From: an uncultured Desulfomonile sp.
GTDB taxonomy: Bacteria > Desulfobacterota > Desulfomonilia > Desulfomonilales > Desulfomonilaceae
Assembly (NCBI GenBank): GCA_937915285.1
Contig: CALDNG010000078.1
Location: 1 to 10,951 of the forward strand
Length of the DNA stretch: 10,951 nucleotides
Direction of reading: 5' to 3'
Below the pieces are notes generated by a model. The model made no database searches. It was given only the letters and a program-made list of their open reading frames with translations, and was not told the DNA's origin. Positions 1-7,115 of the stretch are shown here, piece by piece; positions within the stretch are counted from its first letter, which is position 1; each line of letters starts with the position of its first letter. Position numbers and translations under genes: made by a program.

Positions 1-1513
1 CATCCTTGCTCATAGTCGCAGCAAGGTATTGTAGCATGGGAATTATGGAATCAACACGCTGAACGCCCTCGACACCTGCAAGTCTGGCTTGCAAATCTGA
101 CAGCCTGGCCCACGCTTCAGGCTTGGTCAGAGTTTTCTCCGGGAATTCCACAACCAGCTCAACATTTAACATCGGTCCCAGATTCTGCTCCGCAAACCGT
201 AAATCGTTGAGAGTAGGGCTGGAACTGACAAACAGCCTCAGAATCTGGGTATCTATCTTAATGTTTGGCGCCCCGAGTAGCATCAAACCAATGAAAACCA
301 GCCCACCTATCGAGACAGCTACTGGATGTCCGAAAACGAGGGACTCCACGGCATCCAGCAATTTTGTGATGAGGTCGCTCGACATCTTTTCTCTGGTTCT
401 CTTATCAACTGGATTAAAATAGATAAGTGCCGCAGGCGTTAGAGTTATAGCGAGCAGGAATGCTACAAACACCCCCAGGGCCATGAGAAACCCGAGCTGT
501 TGTACCATCGGTATGGTGCTGATCATTATTGTCGCAAAGGCTACTGACGTGGTCAATGCGCACATCAACGCAGGCTTTGTGACCTTGCGAAGCGACAGCC
601 GCACTGCCTCAATGCAGTCGGGAGTTTCGGATGAGTTTTCATAGAAATGCGTAACCACATGTATCACAGTGGAAACTCCAACAACCAGAACCAGTCCGAA
701 AGACAGGCTAGTGGTAGCGTTTAGCGGAATCCCGGTAATCGCCATCAGACCCATGATCCAGTAAACGGCTACACCAATAACTAATGACGCAATGAAGGCG
801 ATTCGAATATTCTTGAATATGTAGAAGGTAGTCACAGTAATGATAATCAGACACAATACGCTGAAGATCAGGGTCGTCTTTACCGTGATCTCCTGCACGG
901 CCTCTCTGACAACCGGTGGCCCTATCAAACGAACATCTGCTTCACCATGAAGGTTAGACTTGAAAATCGACTTGATCCGTCCAATCAATTTCCCAAGATC
1001 AGGATCAAAACGTAACTCGTCCTGAACCTTGATAATCACTCCGACAGTTGTCTGATCCCCAGAAATCAGGTAATCGAGGACCGGCAATGTCTCATGTAGT
1101 TTCTGGAGTTCTGACGGACCAGGAAGTTTGAGTTCTTCCCCGAGTGATTTTACGACGCTGTAACTCCCAAAAGCTCCTTGACGATCCCCGGGCGCCTTGA
1201 AATTGGAAAGGCTTATCACTTCAGCAATCTCGTTTTGCCCCTCCAGTTCGTCTGTGATTTTTCCCAACGCCTTCAAGAATGCAGTATTGTTAACACCATC
1301 CTTGTTCCTGACAACGGCTAGAACAAATTCATCGTTACCAAAATCTGCGACAAACTGTTGATAAATCCTGTATGCGTCCGACGATGTGACGTAGGCAGAC
1401 TTGAGGGTCCTGTCAAGTTGGAGATTAAGTACAAAAGGCACAATCGCCGCACAGACAGTGACCACGAAAACCAGAATTGCAATTCGATAGCGAATTATCA
1501 GATTTGCCAGCAT
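1..1513 (-). CDS. MMPL/RND superfamily exporter, N-terminal part (gene runs off the left edge)
   Basis: Reading the minus strand from an ATG at 1513 gives 504 open codons with no stop before the window edge. The protein is an inner-membrane permease of the RND superfamily, MMPL type (proton-driven export of lipids or other hydrophobic substrates; the substrate here is unknown). Visible order: TM1 at about residues 9-28, a periplasmic loop to about residue 210, then a cluster of hydrophobic helices including the segment GLVLVVGVSTVIHVVTHFYE, which matches the conserved mid-domain helix of MMPL proteins, then ALTTSVAFATIMIS and LAITLTPAALIYF. A further TM near residue 400 opens the second half, and the visible part ends in the second periplasmic loop. 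Full-length relatives are usually about 750-900 residues, so roughly 60 % is present. AAGGGG lies 9 bases before the ATG. A small exported protein lies upstream on the same strand. No frameshift is seen. Confidence 0.9.
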   Translation of the reverse strand, partial: MLANLIIRYRIAILVFVVTVCAAIVPFVLNLQLDRTLKSAYVTSSDAYRIYQQFVADFGNDEFVLAVVRNKDGVNNTAFLKALGKITDELEGQNEIAEVISLSNFKAPGDRQGAFGSYSVVKSLGEELKLPGPSELQKLHETLPVLDYLISGDQTTVGVIIKVQDELRFDPDLGKLIGRIKSIFKSNLHGEADVRLIGPPVVREAVQEITVKTTLIFSVLCLIIITVTTFYIFKNIRIAFIASLVIGVAVYWIMGLMAITGIPLNATTSLSFGLVLVVGVSTVIHVVTHFYENSSETPDCIEAVRLSLRKVTKPALMCALTTSVAFATIMISTIPMVQQLGFLMALGVFVAFLLAITLTPAALIYFNPVDKRTREKMSSDLITKLLDAVESLVFGHPVAVSIGGLVFIGLMLLGAPNIKIDTQILRLFVSSSPTLNDLRFAEQNLGPMLNVELVVEFPEKTLTKPEAWARLSDLQARLAGVEGVQRVDSIIPMLQYLAATMSKD

Positions 1514-1565
1514 TTACTAAAACCCCTTTGTTCGGAATAGTTTTAGAAACACACCACGCGGTCAG

Positions 1566-1594
1566 ATTATATTCTACGTGCGTCGAGTCTGGAA
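1566..1594 (-). promoter_or_regulatory. Possible sigma-70-type promoter of the MMPL exporter
   Basis: On the minus strand a perfect -10 hexamer TATAAT (1566-1571) lies 52 bases before the exporter ATG. At a 17-base spacing the -35 position (1589-1594) reads TTCCAG, a poor match. The case rests on the -10 box and on a terminator-like structure further upstream that would end transcription from the preceding gene. Confidence 0.4.
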
Positions 1595-1682
1595 GCAAAA
1601 ACGATAGTAATGAAGGCTTAAAAAAAATGACCTTGAAACTGTGTGCGGGAAGAAATGATCCACCGATCAACATGGTCCTATT

Positions 1683-1755
1683 AAAAAAGACCACCAGGAT
1701 TGATGTGGAGGGGCTTTAGCCCCACCGTCTAGTCGCTGACCGGAAAATTCCTGGT
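1683..1755 (-). terminator. Nested hairpin plus U-tract after the lysine-rich exported protein
   Basis: Read on the minus strand, an outer 7-bp stem (ACCAGGA 1693-1699 with TCCTGGT 1749-1755) encloses a hairpin GGGGC-TTTA-GCCCC (1710-1723) that extends by two G-C and two G-U pairs past an A-A mismatch. The outer arm is followed after four bases by T6 (1688-1683). This fits a Rho-independent terminator for the gene ending at 1794, although the large enclosed loop is unusual. The GGGGCTTTAGCCCC core also resembles REP-type palindromes; only one copy is seen here. Confidence 0.5.
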
Positions 1756-1793
1756 ATGACCTAATAAAACATATTTCTTGCTGACATCCTGGA

Positions 1794-2255
1794 TCACATA
1801 GCCTTGGGAGGAACCTTGATCCTTTTCTTAGGCTTGTCAGATGCCTTTTTGTCCTTTTTATCCTTGGAAACTTTCTTGACTTCGGCTTTCTTTGTCTTGG
1901 TCACCGGTTTTTCGTCGAATGACTCCTTAATTTTTTCCTTATCCTTTGGCGCAAGAATTTCGTCTTTAACGATACTGGCCGTCTCTGGCCCGTTGTTCGT
2001 TGGAGGAGCGCCAAATTGGCTAAGCATGGTTTTCATCTCAACCGCCAACCTATCGATCGCCCAGGAGATTTGAGAGACGAGAAGGGCCTCGGACAATTTG
2101 TTCCAGGTATCAGGAACTATTCCCCTGGCAACCAACGGGGAGCAACTGATTTGCTCCTTTCCCACAGCGTATAGACCTACTGCATTTGCCGGAGGCGCAA
2201 AAAAACCGTTCAGTGCCACAGTCAAAGCAACTGCGATTACTATTATTAATTTCAT
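1794..2255 (-). CDS. Small exported protein with lysine-rich C-terminal tail, unknown function
   Basis: 153 residues. The N-terminus is a typical Sec signal peptide: Lys2, a hydrophobic core, and an A-N-A motif at 23-25 giving cleavage before Val26, so the mature protein is about 128 residues and should be periplasmic or surface-located. Residues 26-85 have one Cys (38) and two Trp (51, 65) and look like a short helical domain. From residue 97 to the end there are 21 lysines in 57 residues, with Glu/Asp and Pro, so the tail should be disordered and strongly basic. GAGGT precedes the ATG by 6 bases. It sits upstream of the MMPL exporter on the same strand with a 280-base gap containing a terminator-like structure, so co-transcription is not assured. 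I recognise no family. The signal peptide, ribosome binding site and promoter make it a credible gene. Confidence 0.75.
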   Translation of the reverse strand: MKLIIVIAVALTVALNGFFAPPANAVGLYAVGKEQISCSPLVARGIVPDTWNKLSEALLVSQISWAIDRLAVEMKTMLSQFGAPPTNNGPETASIVKDEILAPKDKEKIKESFDEKPVTKTKKAEVKKVSKDKKDKKASDKPKKRIKVPPKAM

Positions 2256-2288
2256 GATGATACCTCAAATAAAGATAACATGCATTTT

Positions 2289-2316
2289 AGTATACGGAAT
2301 TTTCAAAAAAAATCAA
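2289..2316 (-). promoter_or_regulatory. Sigma-70-type promoter of the lysine-rich exported protein
   Basis: Minus strand: -35 TTGATT (2311-2316), spacer of 16 bases, -10 TATACT (2289-2294). Transcription would start near 2282, giving a leader of about 27 bases that contains the GAGGT ribosome binding site. Both hexamers match the consensus well. Confidence 0.6.
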
Positions 2317-2375
2317 TCACTTCTAGCTTTCAGGTCTATTTGCTCAAAATATATGAATATTTTTGAATCACGGTT

Positions 2376-2403
2376 TTGACGGAGCCATTGGTTGAATTAC
2401 TGT
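2376..2403 (+). promoter_or_regulatory. Candidate promoter of the valS operon
   Basis: TTGACG (2376-2381), 16-base spacer, TACTGT (2398-2403). The -35 box is good and the -10 box is weak. If correct, the valS transcript carries a leader of about 170 bases that contains the 12-bp inverted repeat. Upstream AT-rich sequence (about 2340-2370) could supply a different start. Confidence 0.3.
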
Positions 2404-2469
2404 ACAGAGCACTTTCGGTGACTTAGTGTAAAGCCTCCTTTATCACGCCGGTCCATGAGTCTCGAGGCG

Positions 2470-2562
2470 CATGAGATTAATTCAACTCCTGTCAGCCCCA
2501 AATCTGTTGCCAATCGACTCCCTGAATGCTATTCATAAATGTTACCCTTTATTAATCTCATG
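2470..2562 (+). repeat. Perfect 12-bp inverted repeat in the valS leader
   Basis: CATGAGATTAAT (2470-2481) is the exact reverse complement of ATTAATCTCATG (2551-2562), with 69 bases between. The right arm ends 8 bases before the AGGAG of valS. In RNA it would form a long-range stem next to the ribosome binding site; in DNA it could be a pair of protein-binding half-sites. No T-tract follows, so it is not a simple terminator. Confidence 0.6.
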
Positions 2563-2581
2563 AAAAGATCAGGAGCTTTTT

Positions 2582-5248
2582 ATGTCCCAAGAGTTGCTTC
2601 CAAAAACGTACGCCCCTTCAGAAATTGAGTCGAAATGGTACGAATTCTGGCAGGAAAAAGGCCTGTTCAAGGCTAGCGCCGAAAAAACAGGTCACGAATA
2701 CTCCATAGTGATTCCGCCTCCTAATGTGACCGGATCTCTACATATGGGACATGCGCTCAACAACACGCTTCAGGACATTTTAATCCGATACTACCGTATG
2801 AAAGGTTATAATACCTTATGGATGCCGGGTATGGATCATGCGGGGATAGCGACCCAAAACGTAGTTGAGCGACAGCTTGCGGCCGAGGGGCTTACCCGTC
2901 AGGACCTTGGGCGTGAAAAATTCATTGAGCGAGTCTGGACGTGGAAGGCTCATTCCGGCGGAGTAATCATCAATCAGCTCAAACGGCTCGGTTGCTCCTG
3001 TGATTGGGACCGGGAGCGTTTCACTATGGACGCAGGGCTCTCTGAGGCGGTAAGAGAAGTATTTGTACGCCTGTATGAGCAGGGGCTGATTTACAAGGGT
3101 GACTACATTGTCAATTGGTGCCCTCGATGCCACACGGCGCTGTCCGATCTGGAGGTTGAGCATAACGAGGAGCCCGGCAATCTCTGGCATATCAAGTACC
3201 CTGTAGAGGATTCCGATGAATTCCTTGTAGTCGCCACCACCAGGCCTGAGACCATGCTGGGAGACACTGCCGTGGCGGTTAATCCGAACGATCCCAGGTA
3301 TTCGCACCTGGTCGGCAAGACTGCGACCCTGCCACTGGTGGGCCGAAAGCTCCGGATCATTGGTGATCCAATAGTAGCCATGGATTTTGGGACAGGCGCA
3401 CTAAAAGTCACACCATCGCATGATTTAACGGACTTCGAAATATCTCTCAGGCACGGACTTGAACACGTGACAATAATGGACTCCAATGGTGTCATCAACT
3501 CAAACGGTATACACTTTGAGGGTCTTGACAGGTATGAGTGCCGAAAACGGATTGTGTCGGAACTGCAGGAGAGAGGATATCTTGTTGATATTAAGCCATA
3601 TAATGTCGGTCTTGGACATTGCTACAGGTGCAAGGACGTCATAGAGCCACTCATTTCGAAACAGTGGTTCGTGAAGGTTGAGCCGCTGGCTAAGGAGGCT
3701 CTTCAGGCGGTAGAGGACGGCAGGACAAAAATCATTCCTGAAAATTGGACCAAGACCTATTATGAATGGATGACCAACATCAAGGACTGGTGCGTCTCCC
3801 GCCAGATATGGTGGGGACACCGGATACCGGCATGGACTTGCGAAGACTGCGGTAAGGTCATTGTCGCCAGACAGACTCCCGAGTTCTGCCCAGCATGCTT
3901 TGGATCCAAACTCGTTCAGGAAACAGATGTTCTTGACACATGGTTCTCTTCTGCCCTGTGGCCTTTTTCCACCATGGGCTGGCCTGAATCCACCGAATTG
4001 CTCAAGGCCTTCTATCCAACTTCATGTTTGGTGACAGGTTTTGACATCCTCTTCTTTTGGGTGGCCAGAATGATGATGATGGGACTCAAGTTCATGGATG
4101 ATGTTCCTTTCAGGGACGTATACATCCACGCTCTGGTCCGGGACGAACACGGGAAAAAAATGAGCAAGTCCTTGGGTAACGTCATTGACCCGTTGATGGT
4201 AATGGACAAATTCGGAACTGACTCCTTCAGGTTTACACTGGCGGCCCTCGCTGCTCAGGGCAGGGATATTAGGCTCTCCGAGAGCAGAATTGAAGGCTAC
4301 AGGAATTTCATGAACAAAATATGGAATTCCGCAAGATTTGCTTTGCCTCACATCCTTTCCATTGACAAGTCACTAAACCTTCAGAGTTTCAATGACTACA
4401 CCATTCAGGAGAGGTGGTTGCTTTCGCGCCTTAACAGGACAATCCAGGAGGTGAGTAGGTCAATTGAAACCTATTCGTTTAACGAGGCGGCTCATTCCCT
4501 GTACCAGTTCACTTGGCATGAGTTCTGTGACTGGGGAATAGAGCAAGCCAAGATACCGCTGTCAGGCTCAGATGAGCATGCGAGGACCAGGTCAGCCATG
4601 GTCCTGAGAGAGACTCTGGACACGGTTGTAAGGCTGTTGCACCCATTTATTCCGTTCATCACAGAGGAAATATCTTCCTTCATATCGACTGATCGTGAAC
4701 CGCTCATATCGGGCCCCTTCCCGACGTGTGACGAGAATTTACTTGATGAAGAGGCAGAAGAAGGCATGAAGATGCTGACTGGAATAATTGGCTCCATAAG
4801 GAATATACGCGCCGAGATGAATATTGCGCCTGGAAGGACTCTTCCCGTCACTATATATCCTGACACAGAACAAAGCCTCAAGCTGATCGTGGACAACGAG
4901 ACGGTTGTGAAAACACTGGCAAGAATATCGGAGCTAACGCTTGAACCCATTGACTCTCGCTCCGAACCGCCTAAATTTTCGGCTGCCGCAGTAACGGGAG
5001 AGGTTCGCATATTCGCCCCGCTTGAAGGTTTGCTGGATCCGATTGCCGAGATTTCCAGGCTATCCAAGGAGTTGGCCAAGGTAGAGAAGGAAGCGCTTTC
5101 CATTAGGAAAAAACTTTCCAATCCCGACTTTGTCGAAAAGGCCAGTCCTGAAGCAGTCCAGAAACAGAGGGATAAATTGTCTGAAATAGACTCCAGAGAA
5201 TCCGGCATCCGTCAGGCTATAGAAAGGATGAACAAATTCGTCTCGTAA
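2582..5248 (+). CDS. valS: Valyl-tRNA synthetase
   Basis: 888 residues, the normal length for this class I enzyme, which joins valine to tRNA-Val in the cytoplasm using ATP and edits mischarged threonine. Visible features in order: the HIGH signature as HMGH (54-57) after IPPPNVTGSL; the CP1 editing domain with TTRPETMLGD (219-228); Cys pairs that fit zinc sites (180/183 with 347/350, and 420/423 with 436/439); the conserved WCVSRQIWWGHRIPAW; the KMSKS loop (526-530); an anticodon-binding helical domain containing LHPFIPFITEEI; and the C-terminal coiled-coil tRNA-binding arm rich in Lys/Glu. AGGAG lies 6 bases before the ATG. It opens a co-directional cluster; the biotin ligase begins 22 bases after its stop. 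The upstream inverted repeat suggests leader-based control, but this is not shown. Confidence 0.98.
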   Translation: MSQELLPKTYAPSEIESKWYEFWQEKGLFKASAEKTGHEYSIVIPPPNVTGSLHMGHALNNTLQDILIRYYRMKGYNTLWMPGMDHAGIATQNVVERQLAAEGLTRQDLGREKFIERVWTWKAHSGGVIINQLKRLGCSCDWDRERFTMDAGLSEAVREVFVRLYEQGLIYKGDYIVNWCPRCHTALSDLEVEHNEEPGNLWHIKYPVEDSDEFLVVATTRPETMLGDTAVAVNPNDPRYSHLVGKTATLPLVGRKLRIIGDPIVAMDFGTGALKVTPSHDLTDFEISLRHGLEHVTIMDSNGVINSNGIHFEGLDRYECRKRIVSELQERGYLVDIKPYNVGLGHCYRCKDVIEPLISKQWFVKVEPLAKEALQAVEDGRTKIIPENWTKTYYEWMTNIKDWCVSRQIWWGHRIPAWTCEDCGKVIVARQTPEFCPACFGSKLVQETDVLDTWFSSALWPFSTMGWPESTELLKAFYPTSCLVTGFDILFFWVARMMMMGLKFMDDVPFRDVYIHALVRDEHGKKMSKSLGNVIDPLMVMDKFGTDSFRFTLAALAAQGRDIRLSESRIEGYRNFMNKIWNSARFALPHILSIDKSLNLQSFNDYTIQERWLLSRLNRTIQEVSRSIETYSFNEAAHSLYQFTWHEFCDWGIEQAKIPLSGSDEHARTRSAMVLRETLDTVVRLLHPFIPFITEEISSFISTDREPLISGPFPTCDENLLDEEAEEGMKMLTGIIGSIRNIRAEMNIAPGRTLPVTIYPDTEQSLKLIVDNETVVKTLARISELTLEPIDSRSEPPKFSAAAVTGEVRIFAPLEGLLDPIAEISRLSKELAKVEKEALSIRKKLSNPDFVEKASPEAVQKQRDKLSEIDSRESGIRQAIERMNKFVS

Positions 5249-5255
5249 CTCATTC

Positions 5256-5260
5256 GGAGG
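5256..5260 (+). promoter_or_regulatory. Ribosome binding site favouring a TTG start for the biotin ligase
   Basis: GGAGG lies 10 bases before the TTG at 5271. The ATG at 5261 just after it is in another frame and stops after 12 codons. The next in-frame ATG (5286, residue 6) would be 25 bases from the GGAGG, too far. The TTG start is therefore preferred, though the spacing is slightly long. Confidence 0.5.
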
Positions 5261-5270
5261 ATGCGCCTGT

Positions 5271-6014
5271 TTGAATCAGAGAATTATGGACCATATTGAG
5301 TATCTGGAGAAGGCTGAGTCGACTCAGGACATAGTTTATGGCATGGCCCGGCATGGGGCCCAAGAATGGACGGCGGTGTGTACCTTTGCCCAGACAGCAG
5401 GGCGTGGAAGAATGGGCCGAAAATGGGAAACTCCCCATGGAGCAAATATTGCTCTGTCTTTCCTATTGAGACCTGACTGTGAGACAAGGTTCGCCCCACT
5501 CTACGGTCTGATGGCGTCAGTGGCCACTGTCCTGGCGTTGGAACACTATTGTCCAGAGTCGGACATCAAGGTCAAATGGCCTAATGACGTTATTGTTGAC
5601 GGCAGAAAGATAGCTGGAATCCTGCCTCAAGCGCATTTGAACGGATTGCAACTCGATTTTGTTGTCATAGGTCTGGGGTTGAATGTCAATTCTGTGGAGG
5701 CTGATTTTCCTCCTGAATTAAGAGACAAAGTCACGTCTGTGCGTTGCCTCACAGGCGCTGATAATGATCCGGCTGAGATTGCAGAATCCTTTCTTGAACG
5801 GATGATCAACCTATACGATCAATCCAAAGTTGATGGATTCGATCCAGTGATCGGTTTATGGTCGCGAAAATGGGCTCACCGTGGATGCGTTATAAGCCGG
5901 TCCGGAATTGAAGGGACTGCAGAGGGTATTGATGAGCTAGGAGCGCTGATGGTCAGGATACCAGACGGATCTCTGGTCAAGTTATCTGGTGGTGAGACAC
6001 AGTTTCAGGCATAA
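5271..6014 (+). CDS. birA: Biotin--[acetyl-CoA-carboxylase] ligase, catalytic type without HTH domain
   Basis: 247 residues. It activates biotin with ATP to biotinyl-5'-AMP and transfers it to the target lysine of biotin carboxyl carrier proteins such as that of acetyl-CoA carboxylase. The biotinyl-AMP loop is GRGRMGRKW (44-52); the catalytic lysine motif KWPNDV is at 102-107, then GRKIAGIL (111-118) and the core strand VIGLGLNVN (132-140). A small SH3-like C-terminal domain follows, with GTAEGIDELGAL. The protein starts directly with the catalytic domain, so the N-terminal winged helix of Escherichia coli BirA is missing. It should be a ligase only and not the repressor of biotin genes. The start is TTG with GGAGG upstream; the alternative is ATG at 5286. 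Probably co-transcribed with valS. Confidence 0.95.
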   Translation: MNQRIMDHIEYLEKAESTQDIVYGMARHGAQEWTAVCTFAQTAGRGRMGRKWETPHGANIALSFLLRPDCETRFAPLYGLMASVATVLALEHYCPESDIKVKWPNDVIVDGRKIAGILPQAHLNGLQLDFVVIGLGLNVNSVEADFPPELRDKVTSVRCLTGADNDPAEIAESFLERMINLYDQSKVDGFDPVIGLWSRKWAHRGCVISRSGIEGTAEGIDELGALMVRIPDGSLVKLSGGETQFQA

Positions 6015-6024
6015 AAGAAGGCAA

Positions 6025-6058
6025 ACTGTTTATTGGCTGGATTGTGTGATCAAACAGT
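6025..6058. repeat. 7-bp inverted repeat between the biotin ligase and DUF1189 genes
   Basis: ACTGTTT (6025-6031) and AAACAGT (6052-6058) are exact inverted copies 20 bases apart, in the 80-base gap that is the widest in the valS-queA cluster. It is followed by AAAATT and not by a T-tract. It could be a hairpin at an mRNA processing site, an operator, or chance. Confidence 0.3.
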
Positions 6059-6094
6059 AAAATTAACCTGCAGCACATTTTATGAGGCGCAGTA

Positions 6095-6847
6095 ATGTCC
6101 ATTTCAAAAATTCTTGATGCTTTATCCTCAAAACATGTTGCCCTGATAGTTGTTCTATCGGCCTTAATCAGTTCATGGGCAGTAATTCTGGAACTTAAGC
6201 CTCAGGTGGAATATTTTCTGGAGAGGATAGAGAGCAGTTATGACTCACTTATGCCTGAGATATCCATAAAGGATGGAAAAGCCTCCATAAAGGAACGCCA
6301 ACCTCATTACCTGACTTCCGTTTCTGATAAGGACGTAACCCTGGTCATAGACACCAGAGACAAGAAACAGAGGGAAGCGTATGAATACCTCAAGGAAACC
6401 CCATACGGTATTGCCCTATCAAGAGATTTCATGGTCTTCAAGAATCACGAGCAGCTAAGTGAGATATCGTTCAAAAATCTACCGGACATGGTCATTAATT
6501 CATCAACTCTGTTGAACACCATCAACGAGCACTCATCCCGGATATGGCAGATTGCCTGGATCATTTTAATTTGCTATTTCTTGATCACCAAGACTGCCCA
6601 AGTTTGTCTTTTCGCATTTATTCCCATGATAATCACCCGACGTCTGTCCTGCCCACTGCCCTATGCTGAGGCAGTAAAATTCACTGCCGCTGCTATGATA
6701 CCGCCGGTGATTCTGGATTTCTTGCTGAAATGGATGTCAATTCTGGGATCTGTAGAACCTTTGCTTTATTTTGGGCTATTTGCTCTTATATTGTTCAGGA
6801 TTGTTCGGGATTACGTCAGGAATACCGCTGAAGAACACGGTTATTAA
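6095..6847 (+). CDS. DUF1189-type integral membrane protein
   Basis: 250 residues. One transmembrane helix lies near the N-terminus (about 14-33), followed by a soluble, probably extracytoplasmic, domain of about 110 residues containing MPEISIKDGKASI and LVIDTRDK. Three or four more hydrophobic segments follow (about 150-181, 195-212, 218-236). This layout and the PEISIKDGK motif match the DUF1189 family as I remember it; its function is unknown. A GAGG ribosome binding site (6084-6087) lies 7 bases before the ATG. The DUF2065 gene follows 28 bases after its stop, and the two membrane proteins may act together; that is inference from position only. The family assignment is by eye and less certain than the membrane topology. 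Confidence 0.8.
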   Translation: MSISKILDALSSKHVALIVVLSALISSWAVILELKPQVEYFLERIESSYDSLMPEISIKDGKASIKERQPHYLTSVSDKDVTLVIDTRDKKQREAYEYLKETPYGIALSRDFMVFKNHEQLSEISFKNLPDMVINSSTLLNTINEHSSRIWQIAWIILICYFLITKTAQVCLFAFIPMIITRRLSCPLPYAEAVKFTAAAMIPPVILDFLLKWMSILGSVEPLLYFGLFALILFRIVRDYVRNTAEEHGY

Positions 6848-6875
6848 AATCTTTTTACGCCCGGGGTTGAGAAAT

Positions 6876-7073
6876 ATGGAGTTTTTCCTATGTGTGATGG
6901 GGATGGTAATGGTCATAGAGGGTCTTCCCTACTTCACCTTTCCGGAAAAAATGAAATCGGTAATGGCGGTGGTCCAGGAACAGCCGGATAGCGCCTTGAG
7001 GATATTCGGGGCCGTGCTGATATTCTTGGGGCTGCTGGTGGTCTATCTAGCACGAAACGCATTGAACGGCTAG
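6876..7073 (+). CDS. DUF2065 small membrane protein (YjeT-like)
   Basis: 65 residues from the ATG at 6876. Two hydrophobic helices (about 2-15 and 42-59) flank a short loop. The helix-loop motif MVMVIEGLPYFTFPEKMK and the later ALRIFGAVLIFLGLLVVYLAR are the signature of DUF2065, a family of tiny inner-membrane proteins of unknown role that includes E. coli YjeT. The same frame stays open back to 6771 inside the DUF1189 gene, but family members begin with a sequence like MEFF, so the internal ATG is chosen. The ribosome binding site is weak (GGGG/GAG just upstream), suggesting translational coupling to the preceding gene. queA begins 12 to 42 bases downstream. Confidence 0.85.
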   Translation: MEFFLCVMGMVMVIEGLPYFTFPEKMKSVMAVVQEQPDSALRIFGAVLIFLGLLVVYLARNALNG

Positions 7074-7115
7074 CCCATAAGATATTTGAGAACGCCGGCC
7101 GACACCTATTTTAAA

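Larger units (their letters stand above)
2256..2581. other. Divergent intergenic region between the exported-protein gene and valS
   Basis: 326 bases without a coding region. It holds the minus-strand promoter near 2289-2316, an AT-rich stretch (about 2280-2370), a candidate plus-strand promoter at 2376-2403 and two overlapping inverted repeats described separately. No T-box core sequence (the conserved tRNA acceptor-pairing bulge) was found, so this is not a recognisable T-box leader. Confidence 0.6.

Noticed and set aside
123..422. 99-codon plus-strand ORF at the left end.
   Set aside because: It is opposite the MMPL exporter, whose minus-strand reading frame shows family motifs throughout.
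4492..5208. 238-codon minus-strand ORF inside valS.
   Set aside because: Ser-rich antisense translation of the well-supported valS 3' part.
6771..7073. Longer version of the DUF2065 protein starting inside the DUF1189 gene.
   Set aside because: The extra 35 residues overlap the DUF1189 coding frame; the family start corresponds to the ATG at 6876.
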